From Pseudomonas chlororaphis subsp. chlororaphis (GTDB taxonomy: Bacteria > Pseudomonadota > Gammaproteobacteria > Pseudomonadales > Pseudomonadaceae), in the NCBI RefSeq assembly GCF_003945765.1, contig NZ_CP027712.1:2356001-2420000 (forward strand): 64,000 nucleotides of DNA, given 5' to 3'. The translations under genes were made by a program, and so were the position numbers. The notes beneath the pieces are model-generated. The model searched no databases, was not told the origin of the DNA, and saw nothing but the letters and a program-made list of their open reading frames with translations. Shown here in pieces: positions 51,387 to 60,900 of this stretch. Numbering within the stretch: the first letter of the stretch is position 1; each line of letters begins with the position of its first letter.

Positions 51387-51884
51387 ATGCCAAAAATTGA
51401 CCAGATCGACCAGGATGCAGAGGCGCTTTATGAGGCACTCAGTCACCTGGTTCGGGTCTACCAGTTCCGTGACAGGGATCGCAGTTGCTGCGAAGGCCTC
51501 TCCGTCACTCAATGCTATGCGCTTGAGCATGTGATCAAGGCCGGGCCCGTTCGTGTTCAGTCTCTGGCCAGTGAGCTTTTCCTCGACAAAAGCAACGCGA
51601 GCCGGCTGGTCGACTCGCTGGGCAAGCAGGGGTTGGTGCATCGTATCCAGGACGTGACCGATGGCCGGGCGGTGGCGATCAGCGCAACGCCAGAAGGCTT
51701 GGCTGTGTATGAAAGGATTCGATCGGATCTGGTGGGAGAGGCCCGTCATCTTTCGAGCGACCTCTCGACAGAGGCGCGCAACGGTGCCATCGAACTACTA
51801 CGTCGCTTTGCCAATGCCACTGAGCAGCGTTGCGGCCTGAAGGCGCCCGAAAACGACGAGTATCAGCCCCTCAAATGCTGCTGA
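51387..51884 (+). CDS. Cys-rich MarR-family regulator, likely arsenic sensor
   Basis: A 165-residue MarR protein: 'LSVTQCYALEHVIKAGPVRVQSLASELFLDKSNASRLVDSLGKQGLVHRIQDVTDGRAVAISATPEG' is the winged helix. Cysteines at 34, 35 and 43 ('DRSCCEGLSVTQC') flank the first DNA-domain helix, Cys149 follows, and the protein ends 'PLKCC' (164-165). These thiols could bind As(III) and release DNA. It diverges from the biosynthetic operon and likely represses it. Confidence 0.82.
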   Translation: MPKIDQIDQDAEALYEALSHLVRVYQFRDRDRSCCEGLSVTQCYALEHVIKAGPVRVQSLASELFLDKSNASRLVDSLGKQGLVHRIQDVTDGRAVAISATPEGLAVYERIRSDLVGEARHLSSDLSTEARNGAIELLRRFANATEQRCGLKAPENDEYQPLKCC

Positions 51885-52099
51885 GGGGAGGGCTAATGCT
51901 GATAAGTGGGCGCTGCAGGCAAGGCGGGTGTATCAGGAGTGTCTGTACAAGAACCGCATAGTGGTCAGATGACGAGGACATTGAGTCCTTGCCGGGTTGT
52001 CTGAGCGTAGGTTGAGCCGTGGGCGGAGTTGCTGCCGCGAACCCTCGTGCTCTGACAAGCGCTATCCTTGAGCCTTCCTTCCGCTGCCAGAGCCCACCC

Positions 52100-52768
52100 A
52101 TGCTCGATGTTCAAGCCGTCCGCAAAAGCTACGCCACGCCCCAGGGCCCGTTGATGGTGTTGCAGGGGGTCGACCTGCACCTGGAGCAGGGCGGCAGCCT
52201 GGCGCTGATGGGCGAGTCGGGCAGTGGCAAGAGCACCTTGCTGCATCTGATCGCTGGCCTGGACAAGGTCGATGGCGGCAGCATCCGCATCGGCGGGCAG
52301 CAGTTGGAGCGGATGAACGAGAACCAGTTGGCCAACTGGCGGCGCACCGAAGTAGGGCTGGTGTTCCAGCAGTTCAACCTGATCGGCAGCCTGCGGGTGG
52401 AGGACAACCTGGGGTTCCAGGCGCGGCTGGCCGGGCGTTTCGATGGGCGTTGGCAGGCGCAGTTGGTGGAGCGCCTGGGCCTGGGCGATCTGCTGCGGCG
52501 TTACCCGGAACAACTGTCCGGCGGCCAGCAACAGCGGGTGGCCCTGGGCCGGGCCCTGGCCGGCAAACCGCGGCTGTTGCTGGCCGACGAACCCACCGGC
52601 AGCCTCGACGAAGCCACCAGCGACGATGTGCTGCAGCTGTTGCTGGAGCTATTGGCCGAGACCCCCACCAGCCTGTTGATGGTCACCCACAGCCAGCGCG
52701 TCGCCAGTCGCCTGGGGCGGATCGCGCTGCTGCATGGCGGGCGTCTGGCCGGCGCGGGCGAGCGCTGA
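52100..52768 (+). CDS. ABC transporter ATPase (AttE/LolD-like)
   Basis: A 222-residue MacB/LolD-type ATPase with Walker A 'GESGSGKSTLL', Q-loop 'GLVFQQFNLIGSL', signature 'LSGGQQQRVALGRALAG', Walker B 'LLLADEPTGSLD' and the switch His in 'LMVTHSQR'. It pairs with the FtsX-type permease that starts 1 base after its stop. Together with the lipoprotein that follows, it recalls the AttEFGH system. Confidence 0.88.
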   Translation: MLDVQAVRKSYATPQGPLMVLQGVDLHLEQGGSLALMGESGSGKSTLLHLIAGLDKVDGGSIRIGGQQLERMNENQLANWRRTEVGLVFQQFNLIGSLRVEDNLGFQARLAGRFDGRWQAQLVERLGLGDLLRRYPEQLSGGQQQRVALGRALAGKPRLLLADEPTGSLDEATSDDVLQLLLELLAETPTSLLMVTHSQRVASRLGRIALLHGGRLAGAGER

Positions 52769-52769
52769 G

Positions 52770-55250
52770 GTGCGGGTGTTCTGGCACAGCCTGCGGGCGC
52801 TGCTCAGCCATTGGCGGCGGCACCCGGTGCAGTTCTTCAGTGTGCTGACCGGGCTGTGGCTGGCCACTAGCCTGTTGACCGGGGTGCAGGCGCTCAACAG
52901 CCAGGCGCGGGACAGTTATGCCAAGGCCAGCCAGTTGATCGGCGGCGCGCCCCAGGCCAGCCTGGCCACGGCCAATGGTGCGCCGTTTTCCCAGGACCTG
53001 TTCGTCGGCCTGCGCCGGGCCGGCTGGCCGGTGTCGCCGGTGGTGCAAGGCCGGCTGACGCTCAAGGGCCATGCACAGCAGCGCCTGCAATTGCTCGGGA
53101 TCGAGCCGCTGTCGTTGCCGGCCGGTGCGGCGGTCGCCGGCCAGGTGCTGGACTCCGCGCGCATGGTCGAATTCGTCAGCCCACCGGGCAGCACCTGGAT
53201 CGCCCCGCAAACCCTGCAAGCCCTCGGCTATCGCGAAGGCGATCGGCCGGTGACCGCGAGCGGCCAGCCACTGCCGCCGCTGCACAGCCAGGCGGACATG
53301 GCGCCGGGGTTGCTGCTGGTGGATATCGGTTTTGCCCAGCCGCTGCTGGGGTTGCCGCAGCAGATCTCACGGCTGCTGTTGCCGGCGGATTTCACCGCCA
53401 GCGCGCCGGCCTTGCCCGATGCGTTCAAGGGCCTGCTGGTGCTCAAGCGCGGCAGTGAGGAAAACGATCTGGCGCGCCTGACCGAAAGCTTTCACCTGAA
53501 CCTGGATGCCCTGGGTTTCCTGTCGTTCCTGGTGGGCCTGTTTATCGTCCACGCCGCCATTGGCCTGGCCCTGGAGCAGCGGCGCGGCCTGCTGCGGACC
53601 CTGCGCGCCTGCGGGGTCAGCGCGCGGATGCTGATCGCCTGCCTGTGTGTCGAACTCGGTGGCCTGGCCTTGCTCGGTGGGCTGGCCGGGGTGCTTAGCG
53701 GGTACCTGCTGGCCAGCGTGCTGCTGCCGGATGTCGCCGCCAGCCTGCGCGGCCTGTATGGCGCCGAGGTGGCGGGGCGGTTGAGCCTGAGCCCCGTGTG
53801 GTGGTTGAGCGGCATCGGTCTGAGCCTGCTCGGCGCCTTGCTGGCGGGCGCCAACAGTTTGCTGCGGGCGGCGCGTTTGCCATTGCTGGCGCTGGCCGAT
53901 CCCCAGGCCTGGCACCAGGCGCATGCGCGTTGGCTGCGGCGTCAGGCCTGGGTCGCCACGGCCCTGATAGCGCTGGCGGGCGCGGCCTGGACCTGGGGTA
54001 ACAGCCTGGGCAGCGGTTTCGTGCTGATGGCCGGCTTGCTGCTGGGCGCGGCCCTGGGTCTGCCGGTATTGCTCAATGGGTTGCTCAGCGCGCTGCTCGG
54101 GCGCAGCCGTTCGGTGCTCGGGCAGTGGTTTCTCGCCGATTGCCGGCAGCAGTTGCCGGCCCTGAGCCTGGCGTTGATGGCGCTGCTGCTGGCCCTGGCC
54201 GCCAATATCGGCGCCGGCAGCATGACCGCCGGTTTTCGCCAGACCTTCGCCGACTGGCTCGACCAGCGCCTGAGCGCCGAGCTGTACATCAACCCGCAGA
54301 CCCCGGCGCAGGCGCGGGAGCTGCAAGGCTGGCTGCCTGAGCAGCCTGCCGTTGCCGCGGTGCTGCCGGTCTGGCAGGTGGCGCTGCAACTGCAAGGCTG
54401 GCCGGCGGACCTGTACGGGGTGATCGAGCATGCCAGCTACCGCCAGCACTGGCCCTTGCTCGAAGCCCTGGGCGAGCGGCCCTGGACCCAGCTGGCCAGC
54501 GCTGACACCTTGATGCTCAGCGAGCAGACGGCGCGCCGGCTCAAGGTGCGGCTGGGCGATCGGCTGGAGATTCCCGTGCCGGTGGGGCAGTGGGCGCCGC
54601 AAGTGGTGGCGATCTACGCCGACTACGGCAACCCCAGGGGCCATCTGCTGGTGAACGCCGAGCACTTGCTAGCGCACTGGCCGCAGCTGACACCCAACCG
54701 CTTTAACCTGCGTATTGAGCCAGCCGCCGTGGCGCCGTTGGTAAGCGCCTTGCAGCAGCGCTTCGGTCTCGACGACAGCCGCATGGTCGAGCAGGCGCAG
54801 CTCAAGGGCTGGTCGAGCCAGGTATTCGAACGCACCTTCGCCGCCACCGCCGCACTCAACAGCCTGACCCTGGGGGTGGCCGGCGTGGCGCTGTTTATCA
54901 GCTTGCTGACCCAGAGCCAGAGCCGCCTAGGCCAGCTCGCGCCGCTGTGGGCGCTGGGGGTGAGCCGGCGCCAGTTGATGCTGCTCAACCTCGGGCAGAC
55001 CTGGTTGCTGGCGCTGCTGACCTTGCTCCTGGCGCTGCCCCTGGGCATCGCCCTGGCCTGGTGCCTGGACACGGTGATCAATGTCCAGGCCTTCGGTTGG
55101 CGCCTGCCGTTGCGGGTGTTTCCGTTGCAACTGGTGCAGCTGCTGGCCCTGGCGGTGCTGGCCACCTTGCTCGCATCGGCCTGGCCGTTGCTGCGGTTGT
55201 ATCGCAGCCAGCCGGCGGATCTGCTCAGGACCTTTGCCCATGAAGATTGA
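52770..55250 (+). CDS. FtsX/MacB-type ABC permease, fused two-module
   Basis: An 826-residue permease with two FtsX core domains, one near residues 245-385 ('ALGFLSFLVGLFIVHAAIGLALEQRRGLLRTLRACGVS') and one at the C-terminus ('FAATAALNSLTLGVAGVALFISLLTQSQSRLGQLAPLWALGVSRRQLMLL'), with extracytoplasmic parts between. It starts at GTG one base after the ATPase stop. Such mechanotransmission-type pumps often move lipoproteins or lipids rather than importing solutes. Its stop overlaps the next lipoprotein gene by 11 bases. Confidence 0.85.
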   Translation: MRVFWHSLRALLSHWRRHPVQFFSVLTGLWLATSLLTGVQALNSQARDSYAKASQLIGGAPQASLATANGAPFSQDLFVGLRRAGWPVSPVVQGRLTLKGHAQQRLQLLGIEPLSLPAGAAVAGQVLDSARMVEFVSPPGSTWIAPQTLQALGYREGDRPVTASGQPLPPLHSQADMAPGLLLVDIGFAQPLLGLPQQISRLLLPADFTASAPALPDAFKGLLVLKRGSEENDLARLTESFHLNLDALGFLSFLVGLFIVHAAIGLALEQRRGLLRTLRACGVSARMLIACLCVELGGLALLGGLAGVLSGYLLASVLLPDVAASLRGLYGAEVAGRLSLSPVWWLSGIGLSLLGALLAGANSLLRAARLPLLALADPQAWHQAHARWLRRQAWVATALIALAGAAWTWGNSLGSGFVLMAGLLLGAALGLPVLLNGLLSALLGRSRSVLGQWFLADCRQQLPALSLALMALLLALAANIGAGSMTAGFRQTFADWLDQRLSAELYINPQTPAQARELQGWLPEQPAVAAVLPVWQVALQLQGWPADLYGVIEHASYRQHWPLLEALGERPWTQLASADTLMLSEQTARRLKVRLGDRLEIPVPVGQWAPQVVAIYADYGNPRGHLLVNAEHLLAHWPQLTPNRFNLRIEPAAVAPLVSALQQRFGLDDSRMVEQAQLKGWSSQVFERTFAATAALNSLTLGVAGVALFISLLTQSQSRLGQLAPLWALGVSRRQLMLLNLGQTWLLALLTLLLALPLGIALAWCLDTVINVQAFGWRLPLRVFPLQLVQLLALAVLATLLASAWPLLRLYRSQPADLLRTFAHED

Positions 55251-56322
55251 ACGGCTGCCTGGCCTGTTGCTGGCGTTGGCCCTGTGCGGTTGCGATAAAG
55301 GCGACGAGCCGGCGCAAGGTTTCGCCGGCCTGGGCGAGGATACCGCGGCGTTCACCCAGGTGGTGCCGGGGCGGGTGTTCAGTTTCCCCGCCGACCATGG
55401 CGTGCATGACGGTTTTCGCATCGAGTGGTGGTACCTCACCGCCGACCTCAGGGCCAGCGATGGCCAGCGCTTCGGCGTGCAGTGGACGCTGTTTCGCAGC
55501 GCCTTGCGCGCCGAACCCGACCAGCCCGGCTGGCAGGCGCCGAATGTCTGGCTGGGCCACGCCGCGGCGACTTCGGCCACTGCCCATCACGCCGCCGAAC
55601 GTTACGCCCGCGGCGGGGTGGGGCAGGCCGGGGTGACCGCGCAGCCGTTCAAGGCCTGGATCGACGATTGGAGTTTCAGCAGCCAGTCCGCCGACGCCAA
55701 CGCCGACCCTCTGGCCCATATGCAACTGCAAACCAGCGGCGCGGGTTTCGCCTACCGCTTGCAGCTGCGCAGCGACCGGCCCCTGGTGCTCCAGGGCGAG
55801 GCGGGCTACAGCCGCAAGTCCGAACAGGGTCAGGCGTCCTATTACTACAGCCAGCCGTTTTTCCAGGCCAAGGGCAGCCTGCAGATCGACGGCCAGACCT
55901 ATCAGGTCAGCGGCCCGGCCTGGCTCGACCGCGAATGGAGCAGCCAGCCCCTGGCGGCCGGGCAGAGCGGGTGGGACTGGTTCTCCCTGCACCTGGACAG
56001 CGGCGAACGGCTGATGCTGTTCCGCGTGCGGGAAAACCACAAACCGCCCTACATCACCGGCACCTGGATCGAGCCCGACGGCCGCACCCAGACCCTGCAC
56101 AAGGACGATATCCAACTCACCCCGCTGGAGGACTCCAAGGTGGCGGGGCGCACGCTGCCCACCCGCTGGCGTTTGCGCATTCCCGGCCACGGCCTGGATA
56201 TCAATGCCGAGGCGCTCAACCCCAAGGCCTGGATGAACCTGCGCATTCCTTATTGGGAAGGGCCGGTGCAATTGAGCGGCAGCCATGCCGGCAGCGGTTA
56301 TCTGGAAATGACCGGTTATTAA
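55240..56322 (+). CDS. AttH-like lipoprotein with CrtC/lipocalin-like fold
   Basis: A 360-residue protein starting 'MKIERLPGLLLALALCGCDK', a lipobox signal. The mature part has the two beta-barrel modules of the AttH/CrtC family: 'FPADHGVHDGFRIEWWYLTADL', 'FGVQWTLFR', 'VWLGHAAATS' and 'VSGPAWLDREWSSQPLAAGQSGWDWFSLHL'. It is the usual partner of AttE/AttFG-type ABC genes. The function is unknown; a role in handling a hydrophobic ligand in the periplasm is inferred from the fold. It overlaps the permease gene. Confidence 0.82.
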   Translation: MKIERLPGLLLALALCGCDKGDEPAQGFAGLGEDTAAFTQVVPGRVFSFPADHGVHDGFRIEWWYLTADLRASDGQRFGVQWTLFRSALRAEPDQPGWQAPNVWLGHAAATSATAHHAAERYARGGVGQAGVTAQPFKAWIDDWSFSSQSADANADPLAHMQLQTSGAGFAYRLQLRSDRPLVLQGEAGYSRKSEQGQASYYYSQPFFQAKGSLQIDGQTYQVSGPAWLDREWSSQPLAAGQSGWDWFSLHLDSGERLMLFRVRENHKPPYITGTWIEPDGRTQTLHKDDIQLTPLEDSKVAGRTLPTRWRLRIPGHGLDINAEALNPKAWMNLRIPYWEGPVQLSGSHAGSGYLEMTGY

Positions 56323-56525
56323 CGAGGTATTCGTGAGTGCCGGTCATTAGTTATTTGCCCAATATTCATTTATCTCTCGCGTCAAACTGTGAATGGTTTT
56401 CTGTTGAACTAATAAAGTGTCGATTCATGATTTCGACTCAATATTCTTTTCCCCTGTGCAGCATTTATCTTTTTTCGCAAAGACGGAGAATTCGCTCAAC
56501 TTAAATATCACTGAGGTTCTCCGTC

Positions 56526-56663
56526 ATGTTCAGCCTGAAAAAATCCGCAGCCCTGTTCCTTGCCTTGCTGGCCTTGTCTTCCGTGGTCAGCGTGCAGGCC
56601 GAGGAGTCCGGTGCCTTTGTCGAAAGAAACCGCGCACTGAGCGCGGGCTCGGCACAAAACTGA
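56526..56663 (+). CDS. 45-residue secreted peptide
   Basis: The frame 'MFSLKKSAALFLALLALSSV', 'VSVQAEESGAFVERNRALSA', 'GSAQN' has a textbook signal peptide with an AxA-like site (VQA) and leaves a mature peptide of about 20 residues. GAGG lies 10 bases before the ATG and an AT-rich promoter-like region precedes it. A terminator follows and then the RND operon. No family recognised. Confidence 0.55.
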   Translation: MFSLKKSAALFLALLALSSVVSVQAEESGAFVERNRALSAGSAQN

Positions 56664-56676
56664 AGTTTAAAGTTCA

Positions 56677-56713
56677 AGTGGCCGCTGCTGGAAAGTAGGC
56701 GGCCGACTCTTTT
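56677..56713 (+). terminator. Terminator after the secreted peptide
   Basis: GGCCGC and GCGGCC arms around a 13-base loop, followed by GACTCTTTTG. It separates the peptide from the RND operon. Confidence 0.6.
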
Positions 56714-56764
56714 GTGTGGCTGAAAACTGGGTTGCAAAGTTGTTCGCCAACCCCGGAGAAAGTT

Positions 56765-57955
56765 ATGAAACCAAGATTATCCGCGATAAAGTCCAGACCC
56801 TTGAAGTTTGCCGCGTTGTCGGCCATCGGCCTGGCGCTGCTGTCGGCGTTGTCCGGCTGCGGTCCGGATCAGGTACTGGCCCCGCCCGTGCCGCCGACGG
56901 TTTCGGTGAGCCAGCCGGTGAACCGGCAGATCATCGATTGGGACAGTTTCACCGGACGTTTCGAGGCTACCGATTCGGTGGAAGTGCGTTCGCGGGTCAG
57001 CGGCTACCTGGAAAAGGTCGCCTTCACCGACGGCGCCATCGTCAAGAAGGGCGACCTGCTGTTCGTCATCGATTCGCGCTCCTTCCAGGCTGCGGTGGTC
57101 CAGGCCCAGGGCAAGCTGGCCCAGGTACGTTCGCAGCTGGCCCTGGCCGAGCAGGAGTATGCCCGGGCCAAGGTGCTGATCGAATCGAAGACCATTGCCC
57201 GCAGCCTGTATGACCAGCGTTTGCAGGCGCGGCAGGCGGCCCAGGCCGAAGTCCTGAGCGCCGAAGGCGCCTTGAGCAATGCCCGGCTCGACCTGGAGTT
57301 CACGCGCATCACCGCGCCCATGAGCGGGCGGATCAGCCGCAAGCTGATCAGCGAAGGCAACCTGGTCAACGGCGGCAACAATAATGCGACCCTGCTGACC
57401 ACCATCGTGTCCCTGGACCCTATCGACATCTACTTCGATATCGATGAGCAGAGCTACCTCAAGTACCGCCGCCAGGAGCAGGGCACCGGGGGCCAGAACC
57501 TGGTGCGCATCGCCTTGCCGGGGCAGAGCGAGCCGACCCTGAGCGGGCGCATGGACTTCATCGACAACCGCCTCGACCCGTCCACCGGTACCCTGCGCCA
57601 GCGCGCCCGGGTGGCCAACCCGGACCTGCGCCTGAGCCCGGGGCAGTTCGGGCGTGTGCAGTTTTCCGGGCGCCCGAGCTATCAGGCGCTGTTGCTGCCG
57701 GACACGGCGATCAGCGTCGATGCCACGCGCAAGGTGGTCTATGTGCTCAATGCGCAGAACCAGGTGGAACTGCGTCCGGTGCAACTGGGCAAGCTGCATG
57801 ACGGCCTGCGCGAAGTCGCCAGCGGCCTGCGGCCCGAGGACCGGGTAATAGTCGATGGCATCCAGCGGGTGCGCGTCGGCGAGACCGCGACCGCCAGCGA
57901 GCAGGCCCTGGCGCTGGCGCCTAAGGCCTCGGCCAGCGAAGGAGCGCCGCTATGA
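56765..57955 (+). CDS. RND efflux periplasmic adaptor (MexE/AcrA family)
   Basis: A 396-residue lipoprotein adaptor: lipobox 'ALSGCG', then barrel and lipoyl halves ('VEVRSRVSGYLEKVAFTDGAIVKKGDLLFVID'), a coiled-coil hairpin of about 70 residues and the second lipoyl half 'ARLDLEFTRITAPMSGRIS'. It links the inner-membrane pump to the outer-membrane channel. The pump start overlaps its stop (ATGA). Confidence 0.92.
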   Translation: MKPRLSAIKSRPLKFAALSAIGLALLSALSGCGPDQVLAPPVPPTVSVSQPVNRQIIDWDSFTGRFEATDSVEVRSRVSGYLEKVAFTDGAIVKKGDLLFVIDSRSFQAAVVQAQGKLAQVRSQLALAEQEYARAKVLIESKTIARSLYDQRLQARQAAQAEVLSAEGALSNARLDLEFTRITAPMSGRISRKLISEGNLVNGGNNNATLLTTIVSLDPIDIYFDIDEQSYLKYRRQEQGTGGQNLVRIALPGQSEPTLSGRMDFIDNRLDPSTGTLRQRARVANPDLRLSPGQFGRVQFSGRPSYQALLLPDTAISVDATRKVVYVLNAQNQVELRPVQLGKLHDGLREVASGLRPEDRVIVDGIQRVRVGETATASEQALALAPKASASEGAPL

Positions 57956-60900
57956 ACCTGGGGAAAATCTCCGTCGAACAGCCGGTGCTGGCGATCGTGC
58001 TGTCCATCGTGCTGATGATCGTCGGCGGCCTGGCCTACCTGATCCTGCCGACATCCGAGTACCCGGACATCGCGCCGCCCACCGTGGTGGTGCAGGCAAC
58101 CTACCCGGGCGCGTCGGCGCAGACCGTCGCCGAGACCCTGGCGATCCCCCTCGAACAGGAGGTCAACGGCGTCGAGGACATGCTCTACATGTACAGCCAG
58201 GCGACCTCCGATGGCAGCCTCAACCTGACCGTGACGTTCAAGAGCGGCACCGATGTCGACAAGGCCCAGGTGCTGGTGCAGAACCGCGTGGCCCTGGCCA
58301 CGCCGCGCCTGCCGGAGCCGGTACAGCGCAGCGGCGTGTCGGTACGCAAATCGTCGCCGACCCAGCTGTCGACCATCTTCATTTCCTCGCCCAAGGGCAC
58401 CTACGACCAGCTCTACGTTTCCAACTTCGCCATCCGGACCGTCGCCGATACCCTCAAGCGCATCGACGGCGTGGGCGACATCAATCCGCTGGGCGCCCGT
58501 GAATACTCCATGCGCATCTGGCTCGACCCGGAGCGCGTGGCGTCCTTCAACCTGACGCCGGCGGACATCATTGCCGCGGTGCGTGCGCAGAACACCCAGG
58601 TGGCGGGCGGGGTGATCGCGCAACCGCCGGTGGCGTCCCAGGCCTTCCAGCCGAACCTGATTTTCGAAGGCCGCCTGAAAGAGCCGGCGGATTTCGACAA
58701 CATCGTCATCAAGTCCGGCAGCGCCGGGCGCCTGGTGCGCCTGAAGGATGTGGCGCGCACCGAAATCGCCGGCCTGGCCTACGTCAACAACACCTATTAC
58801 CTGCGCCACCCGGCCATCGGCTTGCAGGTGTTGCAACGTCCCGGCGCCAATGCCCTGGCCACCATGAAGGTGGTCGAGCAGACCATGCAGGACCTGAGCA
58901 AGGAATTCCCCGAAGGCATCGAGTACAGCATTGGCTACAACCCCACCGCGTTCATCGCCGACAGCATCGGCGAGCTGGGCAAGACCATCTACGAGGCGGT
59001 GATCCTGGTGGTGCTGGTGATCCTGGTATTCCTGCAAGGCTGGCGTCCATCGATCATCCCGATCCTGGCGATTCCGGTGTCGCTGGTGGGCACCTTCGCG
59101 GTCATGGCCATGCTCGGTTACTCGATCAACAACCTGACCCTGTTCGGCCTGGTGCTGGCGGTGGGCATCGTGGTCGACAACGCCATCGTCGTGGTGGAAA
59201 ACGTCGAGCGCCATCTGGCCGAAGGCAAGAGCCCGTTGCAGGCCACGCTGATCACCATGCAGGAGATTGGCGGCGCGCTGGTGGCGATCACTCTGGTGCT
59301 CTGCGCGGTGTTCATTCCCACGGCGTTCATTCCGGGGATCTCCGGTGAGTTCTTCCGCCAGTTCGGCATCACCATCGCGGTGGCCACGGCGATCTCGCTG
59401 TTCAACTCGGTGACCCTGTCGCCAGCGCTGGCGGCGATGATTCTGCGACGCCACGACCCCAAGGCGCATCAAACGCCACGGCGCGGTGTGGCCGGCCTGC
59501 TCAAGCGCGCAGCGGAGGGCTTCAACCGCGGCTTCCTCAAGCTTTCGGTGGGCTATGCCGGCAGCGTGCGGGCCCTGGTGGCGCGGACTCCATTGATGCT
59601 GGCGATCTACGCGGTATTGATCGCGGCCACCGCCTACCTGCTGGTGTCCACGCCCAAGGGCTTCATTCCGGCCCAGGACCGCGGTTACCTGGTGGTGATC
59701 GTGCAACTGCCGGAAGGCGCTGCGCTGGAGCGCACCAATGAGATTTCCCGGCAGATCGAAGCCATCGCCCTGCAAGTGCCGGGTGTCGACCGGGTGCCGA
59801 CGTTCTCCGGGTTCTCCATGGTCACCGGCACCAGTTCTTCCAACTCGTCCGGCCTGGCGCCGGTGTTCGAGCCCTGGTCCAAGCGCAAGCTGCGCGGCCT
59901 GACCTCGGACAAGATCGCCGCCGACCTGCGTGAGCGCCTGAAAGTGGTCAGCGGCGCGTCGGTGATTGTCGCCACGCCGCCTCCGGTCCAGGGCCTGGGC
60001 AGCACCGGCGGCTTCTCCATGCGCCTGCAGGACCGTGCCGGCCTGGGCAGCCAGGCCCTGGCCAAGGCCACCGAGCAACTGATCGCCGCGGCCAATGCGA
60101 CCCAGGGCATGACCGGTGTCTACTCGCCGTTCTCGGCCCGTACGCCGCAGGTGTTCGTCGAACTGGACCGTGAGCGCGCCGAGATGCTCGGGGTGCCCAG
60201 CAGCCAGATCAACCAGGCCATAGAGACCTATTTCGGCTCGACCTACATCAACGACTTCAACCTGGTGGGGCGCACCTATCGGGTGACGGCCCAGGCGGAC
60301 TTGTCGTATCGGGTCACGCCAGAGGACCTGGCGCGGGTCAAGGTGCGCAACGAGGCCGGCGACATGGTGCCGATCGCCAGCGTCACGCGGTTGCACGAGT
60401 CGCTGGGGGTCGAGCGCTTCCCACGTTACAACCTGTTCCCGACCGCGGAAATCAACGGCGATACCTTGCCCGGACTGGGCTCCGACTTCGCCCTGCAAAC
60501 CATGGAGCGCCTGGCCGGGCAGACCCTGCCAGCGGGCATCACCTACCAGTGGACCGACCTGAGCTACCAGCAGACCACCGCCGGCAACATGGGCCTGCTG
60601 GTATTCCCGCTCTGTGTGATCTTCGTCTACCTGGTGCTGGCCGCGCAGTACGGCAGTTGGAGCCTGCCGCTGGCGATCCTGCTGATCGTGCCCATGTGTC
60701 TGCTGGCCGCCGCCGGTGGCGTGCGCCTGATGGGCCTGGACATCAACATCCTGACCCAGATCGGTTTCATCGTGCTGGTGGGGCTGGCGGCGAAAAACGC
60801 CATCCTGATCGTCGAGGTGGCGCGCCAGCAGGAACAGGACGGGCAGGGCATCGTCGATGCCGTGGTGGAGGCTTGTCGCCTGCGCCTGCGACCGATCCTG

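Noticed and set aside
57739..60498. A 919-codon minus-strand open frame opposite the RND pump
   Set aside because: It lies wholly antisense to a well-supported pump gene, is rich in Arg, His, Gly and Gln as expected of a shadow frame in GC-rich DNA, and has no motif or ribosome-binding site.
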